This document shows positions 35,539 to 44,424 of a stretch of 64,000 bases of DNA, in pieces. The position numbers were made by a program, and so were the translations under genes. How positions within the stretch are numbered: the stretch's first letter is position 1; each line of letters starts with the position of its first letter. The DNA is from Granulicella tundricola MP5ACTX9 (lineage in GTDB: Bacteria; Acidobacteriota; Terriglobia; Terriglobales; Acidobacteriaceae), in the NCBI RefSeq assembly GCF_000178975.2, contig NC_015065.1:62001-126000 (forward strand), given 5' to 3'. A model generated the notes under the pieces. It had not been told where the DNA came from. It made no database searches and worked only from the letters and a program-made list of their open reading frames with translations.

Positions 35539-36639
35539 ATGACAGAGCGCAGGGCATGCCGGCTGGCCTCCCAGCCGCGCGGCACGCAGCGCTACCGTGC
35601 GATCCGGCGGGAAGACGAAGATGCGCTCACGCAGGCGATCGTTCGGCTTGCCAGCCAGTACGGTCGTTATGGCTATCGCCGGATCACGGCGCTGCTGAAG
35701 CGAGCAGGCTGGCGGGTGGGCAAGGATCGCGTGGAGCGTATCTGGCGTCGCGAGGGGCTGAAGGTCCCGCAGAAGCAGAAGCCACGAGGACGCCTGTGGC
35801 TCAACGATGGCTCGTGCGTGCGGCTCAGGCCGGAGCGGCGGAACCATGTATGGAGCTACGACTTCGTCAGTGCTCGGACGCATGATGGCCGCAGCGTACG
35901 GCTTCTCAACCTGATCGACGAACACACCAGAGAAAGCCTGCTGGTGCGTGCGGAACGCCGCTGGTCAAGCTCCAGGGTCATCTCTGCGCTGGCCGATGTG
36001 ATGGTGATGAAGGGAGTGCCGGAACACCTTCGCTCGGACAATGGGCCGGACGTCGTCGCGAAGGACCTACGAAGATGGCTGGCAAAGACAGGGGCAAAAA
36101 CACTGTACATCGCGCCCGGTTCACCGTGGGAGAACGGCTACTGCGAAAGCTCTAACTCGAAACTCAGAGATGAGTTCCTCAACGGTGAGATCTTCTACTC
36201 GATGAAAGAACTGCGCGTGCTGGCCGAACGCTGGCGCGTCCACTCCAACACCGTCAGACCACACTCCTCGCTCAGCTACAGACCACCAGCACCGGAGGCA
36301 TGGTTCACCCCCGACGGCGGCTACTTGAACTCAGAAGAAGCTGCGCTAACCTCATCCAACGGCACAAACGATCGGGCACTCCACACGAAGTCGCTGCTTA
36401 GCAACGCTTTGAGGAAGTTCGACGACTCGCTACCAGGCGAAGGGACGATCAGAAGTGAAGTCGGGCGGTATTCGTCTTCGCTTCGCTGGCGGATAGCGCA
36501 TGCAGTAGATTATCCACTCATGAAGAGTCTGGTGGATTATTCGGCGGAAGCGGTCTTTGCGACAGGCGTTAGAGAGCGATGGAAGATGCGGAAGCCGAAT
36601 GGCTCCAATGAGAGTGCAGGCAGGGCTGCTTCGGGATAA
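35539..36639 (+). CDS. IS3-family transposase OrfB (reads past the IS end)
   Basis: The frame is in -1 relative to OrfA and is open from the slippery site; the first ATG is 35539. The HTH_21 region (YGYRRITALLKRAGWRVGKD) and the integrase core with the DDE residues are present: Asp in WSYDFVSA, Asp in RSDNGPD, Glu in ENGYCESSN. The core ends near SSLSYRPPAPEAWF. There is no stop before the right inverted repeat, so the frame runs 256 bases beyond the element into the 3' end of the convergent amylase gene. The last 85 or so residues are not transposase. Confidence 0.85.
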   Translation: MTERRACRLASQPRGTQRYRAIRREDEDALTQAIVRLASQYGRYGYRRITALLKRAGWRVGKDRVERIWRREGLKVPQKQKPRGRLWLNDGSCVRLRPERRNHVWSYDFVSARTHDGRSVRLLNLIDEHTRESLLVRAERRWSSSRVISALADVMVMKGVPEHLRSDNGPDVVAKDLRRWLAKTGAKTLYIAPGSPWENGYCESSNSKLRDEFLNGEIFYSMKELRVLAERWRVHSNTVRPHSSLSYRPPAPEAWFTPDGGYLNSEEAALTSSNGTNDRALHTKSLLSNALRKFDDSLPGEGTIRSEVGRYSSSLRWRIAHAVDYPLMKSLVDYSAEAVFATGVRERWKMRKPNGSNESAGRAASG

Positions 36640-38006
36640 TCGGGATGGTGCTCGTCAGGTTCCCCGGTGTTTGAAGGTGGTTTGCGAAGTGGGATGCTGA
36701 CCTCCGTCCACGGGGCTGAAGACTCGATGGTGCCGCGAAATGGCGTGCTGGATAGGTTGATGGCTATGAGGAATTCTTCGTTCGGGGTCGAGCGTTTATA
36801 GCTGACGACGTGAGCTTCATTGGAGTTGTGGAGCCATGAGGTCTTGCCGTGAAGCAGGGCTGGTTGGCGTTCGCGGTAGTGGATCATGAAGTCGTAGAAG
36901 CGGGGGAACTCGGGGCGCATCTCGCCGGCTTGCCACCAGATCTTTAGGGGCTCAAAGAGGGCGGGTGCACCGGATTCGGTTGGGTCGCTGACCTCCATAC
37001 CGTTGTAGAGCATGGGGACGCCGTCGTAGGTGAAGATGAAGGCGGCGGCGGCGAGGGAGCCGTTGATGCCGTAACGGGCGAGGGCGCGCTGCTCGTCGTG
37101 GTCGTCAAACATGCGCATGTGGGCCGCGTTCTGGGGGAAGAGCTTTTGCTCGTGCTCGAGCGTGGTGCGGAGGGTGCTTGCGGGGGCTCCGTGCTCGATG
37201 ATTTCGTTGAGCGAGGCCATCATGGGCCAGGAGTAATCGAAGTCGAAGGCGCTGCGGAGCAACTCTGGCTTGCTGGCTTCTGCAAGCATGATGAGACCGG
37301 GGTGGACGCGGTCAAGCTCCTTGCGTGCATTCTCCCAGAAGTCGGTGGGGATCTCGCCAGCGGCGTCGCAGCGGAAGCCGTCGAGGTCGAAGTCCTTGAT
37401 CCAGTAGAGGAGCATGTCCGTCATGTAGCGGCGGAGCTCGGGCTGGGTGTAGTCGAGTGCGGCGACGTCGGTCCAGTCGTAGGGCGAGAGGATCTTGCCG
37501 GTGGAGTCATGCTTGTAGAAGTTGGGGTGCGACATCATGACGCTATCGAAGGAGGTGTGGTTGGCGACGATATCGACGATGACCTTCATCTGGCGGCGGT
37601 GGGCTTCCTGGATGAGGTGATGGAGGTCGTCTTTTGAGCCGTACTCGGGGTTGATGGCGTAGTAGTCCTGGACGGCGTATGGGCTGCCTGAGGAGCCCTT
37701 TTTCTTGACTTGCCCGACCGGGTTCAAAGGCATCAGCCAGAGGACGTTGACGCCGAGTTTTTGCAGGCGATCGAGGCCCTTGGTCACGCCGGCGAGGTTT
37801 CCCTCTGGAGAGAAGGAGCGTGGGAAGATCTCGTAGACGACTGCGGATTCAAGCCAAGGCGGTGGGATGTGGCCCTGCGTTGCGCCGAGCGGCGTGGTGG
37901 ATGGGGTTGTGGGGACGGCGGGCATCTGCGCGAGCGAGGCGGGCAGAGAGGCGCACAGGCAGAGGGCAGTCAGCAGGAGAGACCTGCGAAGGGCTGAGGC
38001 TGTCAT
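36537..38006 (-). CDS. Exported alpha-amylase family glycoside hydrolase (GH13)
   Basis: 489 residues from the ATG at 38006, which follows AGGAG and starts a signal peptide ending PASLAQ. The GH13 barrel is complete: INPEYGSKDDLHHLI, VIVDIVANHTS, nucleophile Asp214 (GFRCDAAGE), acid/base Glu243 (LAEASKPE) and the third acid Asp304 (FDDHDEQ). A small C-terminal beta domain follows. It should hydrolyse or rearrange alpha-glucans in the periplasm or outside. It lies 98 bases downstream of a TonB receptor on the same strand, suggesting a starch/maltodextrin uptake operon. Confidence 0.9.
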   Translation of the reverse strand: MTASALRRSLLLTALCLCASLPASLAQMPAVPTTPSTTPLGATQGHIPPPWLESAVVYEIFPRSFSPEGNLAGVTKGLDRLQKLGVNVLWLMPLNPVGQVKKKGSSGSPYAVQDYYAINPEYGSKDDLHHLIQEAHRRQMKVIVDIVANHTSFDSVMMSHPNFYKHDSTGKILSPYDWTDVAALDYTQPELRRYMTDMLLYWIKDFDLDGFRCDAAGEIPTDFWENARKELDRVHPGLIMLAEASKPELLRSAFDFDYSWPMMASLNEIIEHGAPASTLRTTLEHEQKLFPQNAAHMRMFDDHDEQRALARYGINGSLAAAAFIFTYDGVPMLYNGMEVSDPTESGAPALFEPLKIWWQAGEMRPEFPRFYDFMIHYRERQPALLHGKTSWLHNSNEAHVVSYKRSTPNEEFLIAINLSSTPFRGTIESSAPWTEVSIPLRKPPSNTGEPDEHHPDYPEAALPALSLEPFGFRIFHRSLTPVAKTASAE

Positions 38007-38104
38007 GGTGCTCCTGAGGATGAGATGTGGATTGGCGTTTCGCGAGGAGAAGAAAGAATTGCCCAAGCGTGACAGCAACTGCAGCCACGCTTGGGGTGAG
38101 TGGT

Positions 38105-41100
38105 TTAGAACACCAGGCGGGAGGTCAACTGAATCTGCCGGGCGGAGTTCTGACGCGTCCCGGTAATTTCACCGAAGGTTCCGCTGGTGACGGCGGAGCT
38201 TGGATTGGTGAACTCGGGCGTGTTGAGGACGTTGAACGCATCTCCATGCAATTCGAGCGAGATGCGGTCCGTAAAGTGCAGGTTCTTCTGTACGCCAAGG
38301 TTTACGCTGCGGTATCCAGGCCCATAGACCTGATTGCGTCCGAGCGTTCCGACCCGCGTGTAGACACCGGTTCCACTTACGTTGAGAGTGGGAATATTGT
38401 CTGAAAACGCCGCCGTATTGAACCACTGTCCGATGATCTTTTTGGGGTAGGAGATGGGGGCAATCAGATCTGGGCGATTGCCGGGGCTGTTGACGCCAGT
38501 CGAAATATCAAATGGCTGGCCGGTCTGGAAGAGGCCGACGAGATTGGACTGCCACCCGCCGATCAGCAGATCCATGAATCGATTTGCGTTGCCACCGAAG
38601 GCCTGTCCCCGGCCAAAAGGGAAGTTGTACACCGCAGAACCTGAGAAGATGTGACGCTGGTCCTGAGCCGAGTTGCCGTAAGAGGCGAAAGGGTTCGATG
38701 CGATGGAGACAGTTGACCCCGCGCCGAAGGCATCTGGCGAATCATCCAGCGCATGCGACCAGGTGTAAGAGGCGGTGAGCAGGGCATTCCCTTGACGATG
38801 TTCGTAATGTGCCTGAAGACCGTTGTACCAGGAGATGCCGTTGTACTCGTTCAGGCTGATTCCGCCTAAGGTTGGGAAGGGCAGCGCGGTGGTGTTGAAG
38901 TTGTAGCTGTTGATGGGATAGTAGGTGGAGAGCCGATCAGCGTGGGTGCCCACGTACGCGATGCTGAGTACGTCTCTGGAACCAAGCTGCTGCTGCAACT
39001 GGAGGTTGTACTGCTGGAGACGGCTGTGTTTGTTGTCGCGGTCAACTGCGAGGCCGCCCAGGCCGGCCGGAGGAGCTGCGGGATTGAAGTTCGGGAAGCC
39101 CGGCAGGGGAAGGGCGATCTTTGCGGAATTACCGGTCGTATATCCGGGGCAGGTATAGGGATTGCCCAGGGTCGTCTGGCCGGTGAAGGTCACGCAATAC
39201 CCGTTGCGGGCGTAGTAGGTTGCGCTGCCGCCGAAGGGAGGCTGCTGCCCAAGCTGGTTGCTGATGCCGCCGTAGTCAGGGAAGTAGAACAACCCGTAGC
39301 CACCGTGCAGGGCTGTCTTGCCGTCGCCAAAGACGTCATAAGCGAAGCCGACGCGCGGGGCGAAGTTGAGATAGTCCTGGTTGATGATGCTGCGTGAGAT
39401 ACCGTTCTGTCCGGCGATCATCACGGTTCCGTTGGTGGGATTGAAGGCCGCCTGCTGGTTATGCTTCTCGTAAGGCCAGGTGAGCAGGTCCCAACGGATC
39501 CCCAGGTTCAAGGTCAGCCTCGGCGTGACGCGCCAATCATCCTGGGCGAAGACGCCATCTTCATTGCTGATATTGCCGAAGTAGCCATCCTGTGCGCCGA
39601 TTGCATAGTTGTCCACACCGCCGACCAGCAACTCTGAGGTCTCCCAGCCCGTGAAGTCTGTGCCGTGATAAGCGATGGCGAAGAAGCCCTTGCCGGAGAT
39701 GGGACGGAAGAACTGAGTCTGCCGCAGGAGGTAGGTGCCACCGACCTTCAACGAGTGCGCTCCACGCTGAATGTTCAAGGTGTCGGTGAGTTCGTAGGTG
39801 TTTTGTGGAACCGCGAAGAGGCCATAGTCTCCGCTGTATTCAAGCTGGTCATTGCTGCCACCAATCAATGCTCCTCCGCTCGTCTCCAGATTGCGGTTCG
39901 CATTCACGATACCCAGGTCCGCGGAGATGTTCTGGCCGTAGTTCGGTGGTTGATAGCCGTAGTTGTCGCGGTTATAAGCCAGTCGAGCCTCATTCACGAT
40001 GCTTGGCGAGAAGGTGCGGGTGTAGCCGAGATCGTAGCCGCGCGCATGAACATAACTAGTGCCGGCATTATTGGGCAGGGTCGGCCCAAGCTGCGAGGTG
40101 GCGCCGTTGGTCGAGTTGTCATAAGAGAAGCGCAGGAAGAAGAGATCCTTTTTCGTGAGGGAGTAGTCCAGGCGAGCGTCGAAACGGTTGTACTTAATGG
40201 CGGACTGCTGTTGCGAAAGATAGTTCTGCAGCGCACGGTCAGACCGGGAGGGTAGTGGGAACGCGTTGAGATAGTTGACCGCGGCCGTGTTCAGGCGTGC
40301 CATGGGAATCTGATTATTTTGAAAAGGTGTGCATGTCTGTGGATCGTAGATCTGGCCCTTGCTGTTGCCGGAGATGTTGTTGTTCAGCGTTCCGGCGTTT
40401 GGAACGCAGGCGGGAAAGGTGGTGTCAAAGTTTCCGTAGGTCTGGCCGGGATTGAGCAGCTCCGAGAAGTCACCTGTTCTCATCTTCACTGTCGGGACCG
40501 TAATGTAAGCCGAGTTGCCGGGCAGGGACTCGCGCGTTCCTTCGTAGTCTCCGAACATGAAGAGCTTATCCTTGAGGAATGGAAAGCCGACGGACCCGCC
40601 GAACTGATTCCGGTTGTAGGGAGGATTGGCCACCGGCGGCGCTCCCAGAAAGCTGTAGTTGGGGTTGGCGGCAAACTTCCCGCTGCGGTATTGATCGAAC
40701 GCTGAGCCGTGCACGCCGTTGGTGCCGGACTTGATCGACGCCACAACCAAGGCACCGCCCGCCCTGCCAAACTGAGCCGGAGCGACGCTGGTGTTGACCT
40801 TGAACTCCTGTGTCCCGTCCACCGGCGGGAAGAACAGGATGATGTTTTGCAGACCGTCGTTGTTGTCCACGCCGTCCAGCAGAAAGTTATTCGCCTGAGG
40901 ACGGGTTCCATTGACTGAAAGTGCAGAGCCGCCGCTTTCGCCGTTACGGTTGGAGGGATCATTGCCAGACTCCCCGTAGGCCCCCTGCGTTACGCCTGGG
41001 GTGAGGAGGGCCAGATTGAGGGCGTTGCGACCGTTGAGAGGCAGTTCAGTGATCTGCTTGCCTTCGATCGTCTCTCCCAGAGTGGCGTCCGAGGTGTTTA

Positions 41101-41515
41101 CCAGGGCGGCTGCGGCTGTGACCTCGACTGTCTGTTGCTCGGAGCCGGGGGCCAGCTTGAACGAGAGGGTCTGGACCTGGGTGACGACGACCGTGAGGTT
41201 GACGTTCTGCGACTGGAAACCGGTCGCTTCGATCTTGGCCGAATAGTCTCCGGCAGGGACGGCTGAGATGTTCAACTCACCTGAGCCGCTGGATTTGTCT
41301 ACGCGGATACTGCCGTTCGCGGTGTTGGTAAGGGTGATCGTGGCGTTGGGGATGGCGGCCCCGGTCGTGTCAGTCACCGTTCCGACGACGCGTCCGGTGT
41401 CCGATTGCGCCATGGCGCTCGGCAGCATCATCGTGAGCGAACCGGCAAGCATTCCCAGACCTGCTGCGCGGGACAGTTTTTGACTGGTCCGCGTCTGATT
41501 AAAGATGTTGGTCAT
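38105..41515 (-). CDS. TonB-dependent receptor, Oar-like
   Basis: 1136 residues from the ATG at 41515, which follows AGGAGATCAGA; the frame is open 36 codons further without a better start. The signal peptide ends LPSAMAQ. CarboxypepD_reg domain (GRVVGTVTDTTGAAIPN), plug (NFLLDGVDNNDG) and barrel closing QLTSRLVF are all visible. The GH13 gene follows in the same direction, so an alpha-glucan fragment is the likely ligand. The wHTH regulator is divergent from it across 244 AT-richer bases. Confidence 0.92.
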   Translation of the reverse strand: MTNIFNQTRTSQKLSRAAGLGMLAGSLTMMLPSAMAQSDTGRVVGTVTDTTGAAIPNATITLTNTANGSIRVDKSSGSGELNISAVPAGDYSAKIEATGFQSQNVNLTVVVTQVQTLSFKLAPGSEQQTVEVTAAAALVNTSDATLGETIEGKQITELPLNGRNALNLALLTPGVTQGAYGESGNDPSNRNGESGGSALSVNGTRPQANNFLLDGVDNNDGLQNIILFFPPVDGTQEFKVNTSVAPAQFGRAGGALVVASIKSGTNGVHGSAFDQYRSGKFAANPNYSFLGAPPVANPPYNRNQFGGSVGFPFLKDKLFMFGDYEGTRESLPGNSAYITVPTVKMRTGDFSELLNPGQTYGNFDTTFPACVPNAGTLNNNISGNSKGQIYDPQTCTPFQNNQIPMARLNTAAVNYLNAFPLPSRSDRALQNYLSQQQSAIKYNRFDARLDYSLTKKDLFFLRFSYDNSTNGATSQLGPTLPNNAGTSYVHARGYDLGYTRTFSPSIVNEARLAYNRDNYGYQPPNYGQNISADLGIVNANRNLETSGGALIGGSNDQLEYSGDYGLFAVPQNTYELTDTLNIQRGAHSLKVGGTYLLRQTQFFRPISGKGFFAIAYHGTDFTGWETSELLVGGVDNYAIGAQDGYFGNISNEDGVFAQDDWRVTPRLTLNLGIRWDLLTWPYEKHNQQAAFNPTNGTVMIAGQNGISRSIINQDYLNFAPRVGFAYDVFGDGKTALHGGYGLFYFPDYGGISNQLGQQPPFGGSATYYARNGYCVTFTGQTTLGNPYTCPGYTTGNSAKIALPLPGFPNFNPAAPPAGLGGLAVDRDNKHSRLQQYNLQLQQQLGSRDVLSIAYVGTHADRLSTYYPINSYNFNTTALPFPTLGGISLNEYNGISWYNGLQAHYEHRQGNALLTASYTWSHALDDSPDAFGAGSTVSIASNPFASYGNSAQDQRHIFSGSAVYNFPFGRGQAFGGNANRFMDLLIGGWQSNLVGLFQTGQPFDISTGVNSPGNRPDLIAPISYPKKIIGQWFNTAAFSDNIPTLNVSGTGVYTRVGTLGRNQVYGPGYRSVNLGVQKNLHFTDRISLELHGDAFNVLNTPEFTNPSSAVTSGTFGEITGTRQNSARQIQLTSRLVF

Positions 41516-41759
41516 TCTGATCTCCTGAAATCGTTCTTTGCTTCCGGGCCGCCTGCTCCGATCTCGCGAAGTCGCGGCAGCGATCCGTTCGTGACCCTCC
41601 TCTCCAGGCTGCGTTGTAAGCAATGCAATCTGTCTTGAACTTGTGTTGATTTAATGTTGATGACTAAGTCTTTTATTTTGATAGTCAAGCTGGCACTTGT
41701 TAGGATTTGTACCGGTGACTTTGCTTGAAAATTAACCTATCCAAGGCCGCCAGAAAAGT
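41516..41759. promoter_or_regulatory. AT-rich divergent promoter region
   Basis: A locally AT-rich stretch (41640-41740) separates the receptor and the broken regulator. On the plus strand TTGATG, 17 bases, GATAGT could be a promoter; on the minus strand a TTGACT hexamer is present. The assignments are weak. Confidence 0.3.
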
Positions 41760-44025
41760 GTGACTCAAGTGCTCCTCACCGGAAAAGGCGAACGGATTAG
41801 CTTCGGACTCTTCGAGCTGGACCCGCACTCCGGGGAACTGTGGAAGTCGGGAATGCGCGTGCGGCTCCCGGGCCAGCCCTTCAAGGTTCTCGTGGCACTG
41901 ATCAGGCAGGCCGGCGAGGTCGTCACTCGCGAAGAGCTGCAGGCTGAGGTGTGGGACTCCAATACGACTGTCGACTTTGAACGGGCGCTGGCGGGGACGA
42001 TCAATAAGATCCGTGACGCCCTGGGGGATTCCGCGGATAATCCTCGCTATGTCGAGACGCTGACTAAGCGGGGATACCGCTTCATCGCGCAGGTCACCTA
42101 TACCCATACCCCCATGGCCGATGCCGCCCCGGCCCGTGCCGCAGCCGATGATCCTGCTGAGGCGAGGGCGGCGCTTCGGCCCTCACCTCCCTATGCAGTT
42201 GCTCTACCCGTGCCGGTCGAACTCCTGCTGCCAACCTCAGAGGTGGAAACGGCGCTGCTTCCCGCTGTCTCCATGGACAAGCGAAGAGCCGCCCGTTGGT
42301 CGGTCAGGGAACGCGTCCTCGGAGCCGCCGCCGCAATCCTTCTGCTCGCGTTGCTGACAACCTTGTACTACTGGCACCGGCCCCTCCATCCACAGCCCCT
42401 GCGCATCGAGCAGATCTCTCACTTCATCCCCATCTTCAGCGGACCGCCCAACGCGGAGAGCTTCCTCACCCTTGCGACGGACGGCGATCGCATCCTGACC
42501 TCGGTCTCCGTCGACGGGCGGCCCCGCCTCTCTGCCATCTATATCAGCACCGGGGAGGTTCACAAGCTCGCCACGCCCAAGGAGCTGTCCTCAAATTCTC
42601 TGGAAGATATCTCGAAGGACGGGTCCAAGCTCCTGCTGCGGAGTCAGCTTTCATCGGAGTCAGAGCAGCCTCTCTGGGTGACGCCCTCCGCCGGGGGCAG
42701 CGGACTGCGTATCGGCAACGTCCTTGCCCAAGACGCCACCTGGATGCCGGACGGCGTCAGCATCCTCTACGCCAACGGCAACGATCTCTACACGGTTCAG
42801 GCCGATGGTGGCTCCTCCAAACTCTACGCAACGCTGCAGGGCCGTGCCTTCTGGATGCGCTGGTCGCCCGATGGGAGACTGCTTCGCTTCACGCTTGTGG
42901 ACCCGGTCACGCATTCCACTAACCTGTATGAACTCGAGGCCGGAAGCCGGACGGCGCGTCCCGTTCGTCTTCCCGGCCTGACGCCGCAGCCGGCTTGCTG
43001 CGGAACATGGACCGCGGACGGAGGCGCATACGTCTTTGAGGCCAGCGAGAACCTCTGGGAGCTCGAAGGCGAATACCATAGCCCGACGTTGATCCAACTG
43101 ACCAACGGCCCCCTGCGCTTCTTCTCGCCGGTGGCCGCCCGTTCCGGGTTCCGCATCTTCTTTCTGGGTCTGGAACCCACCTCCGGGCTTCAGCAGTTTT
43201 CCGAGGCGCGCCACGAGTTTCAGCCGGCCCCGGCTTTCCTTGCAGACGCCAACCGTCTTGACTAACTCAAGAGATGGAGTCTGGGTGGCGTGGACGGACA
43301 TTCAAGAAAAGCTGTGGCGTGCCCGTGCGCTGGATGGTTCCGATAAAGTTCAGCTCACGTCAGACTCGCTGGAGGTCTTCCTGGCCCATTGGTCTCCGGA
43401 CGGTAAGCAGCTCGCCATCATGGCCAAGGAGCACAACGGGGTCTGGCAGAACTACATCATCGACGCGGCCGGCGGCAAGCCGGAGCCGCTTCTGCATGAG
43501 GCTCGCAACGCTGCTGATCCCGGCTGGTCGGCGGACGGGAGCAAGATCGTCTTCGGACGCGAGCCTGATCTGATGGGGAAGGAAACCGGCTCCCACACGA
43601 TCCAGATTCTGGACCTTGCCACTCATCAGACCGAGACGGTTCCAGGCTCTGAAGGTCTCTTCAGCCCGCGGTGGTCGCCTGACGGCAGATGGATCGCCGC
43701 GCTGACGCTCGACCAGAAGAGCCTCATGCTGTACGACGTCGCGGCGCACCATTGGCGGCAGTTGGGCTCGACCAGCGCGGCCGATCCGGTCTGGAGCCGC
43801 GATAGCAAGTTCATCTATATCCACGCATTCCAGGCCGACATGGAACCGATCCTGAAGGTCAACGTCCTTGATGGAAGCATGCAGCCGGTTGCGGATCTCA
43901 GCAGCTTCCAAAGTGCGGGCGCGGTCAACTACTTCTTCGGAGGCTTGAGTCCGACCAACTTGCCGATGGTCCAGACTCATATTGGAACCGGCAACCTGTA
44001 TACGCTGGACTTAAATCAGCGCTAG
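41760..44025 (+). pseudogene. Membrane-anchored wHTH regulator with TolB-like propeller, frameshifted
   Basis: Two frames form one gene. The first (GTG start at 41760) has a CadC-type DNA-binding domain (VVTREELQAEVW; YVETLTKRGYRF), a membrane helix (ILLLALLTTLYYW) and the first PD40/TolB-like blades, and stops at 43265 after DANRLD. The second, entered near 43262 in the +1 frame, continues at TNSRDGVWVAWT with further blades (AHWSPDGKQLAI; SPRWSPDGRWIAAL) to 44025. Loss of two bases at the junction explains it. It may be a real mutation or a sequencing error. Its divergent position suggests it once controlled the receptor/amylase operon. Confidence 0.8.
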
Positions 44026-44162
44026 TGATCACGCGCTGGCTTCGCCCGCGATCTCGGTCATGAATTTCATCTTCTTTTGAAGCCGGTTCATCCCGTCCAT
44101 CTACTCCGCAACATTCGCGAGCACGAATGAGCTATAGGTGTAAATATACTTCGCTAACCCAA

Positions 44163-44278
44163 CTATTCTATAAGTTCCGGGATAGTGGTTTTTAGGGCTT
44201 TCGCGATCTTCTCCAATGTGATTCCCGGTGGTGAGCAATGTTTCTGCCTATCCGAACGCATATGTCTTCATGGGGCAT
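44163..44278 (-). pseudogene. XRE-family regulator remnant with internal deletion
   Basis: From an ATG at 44278 the reading is MPHEDICVRIGRNIAHHR, the first helix of a Cro/C1-type protein. The frame then breaks, and a second frame gives TLEKIAKALKTTIPELIE and a stop at 44163, the usual end of such a domain. The middle of the helix-turn-helix is missing. Downstream on the same strand a short stretch ending KKMKFMTEIAGEASA (to about 44028) also looks like coding debris. Together these fill the gap 44026-44362. Confidence 0.55.
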
Positions 44279-44362
44279 TACTGCTAGGGTTTCGCGAAAG
44301 TCGCGTGTCGTCCATAGCCGACATTGAGGGCGTATACAACCAGTCAAATACACACAAAATTA

Positions 44363-44384
44363 GGCTCTTCCGTACATTTGGTGA
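44363..44384. repeat. Left terminal inverted repeat of the ISL3 element
   Basis: 22 bases identical to the reverse complement of 46066-46087. Confidence 0.9.
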
Positions 44385-44424
44385 AGGATGGTTTAGTTGG
44401 GGCGGCTGCTCTTGGCCGCCCTGT

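Larger units (their letters stand above)
35146..36383 (+). mobile_element. IS3-family insertion sequence (about 1.24 kb)
   Basis: Two overlapping transposase frames are flanked by imperfect inverted repeats. The left end reads TGGAGTGTCCGG and the right end, reverse-complemented, TGGAGTGCCCGA; a second matching block, GTGCC then TGGAT, lies about 20 bases inside each end. Length fits IS3. The 3-4 bases on either side (tta and cac) do not match, so no target duplication is visible. It sits between the fucose operon and the amylase gene. Confidence 0.8.
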
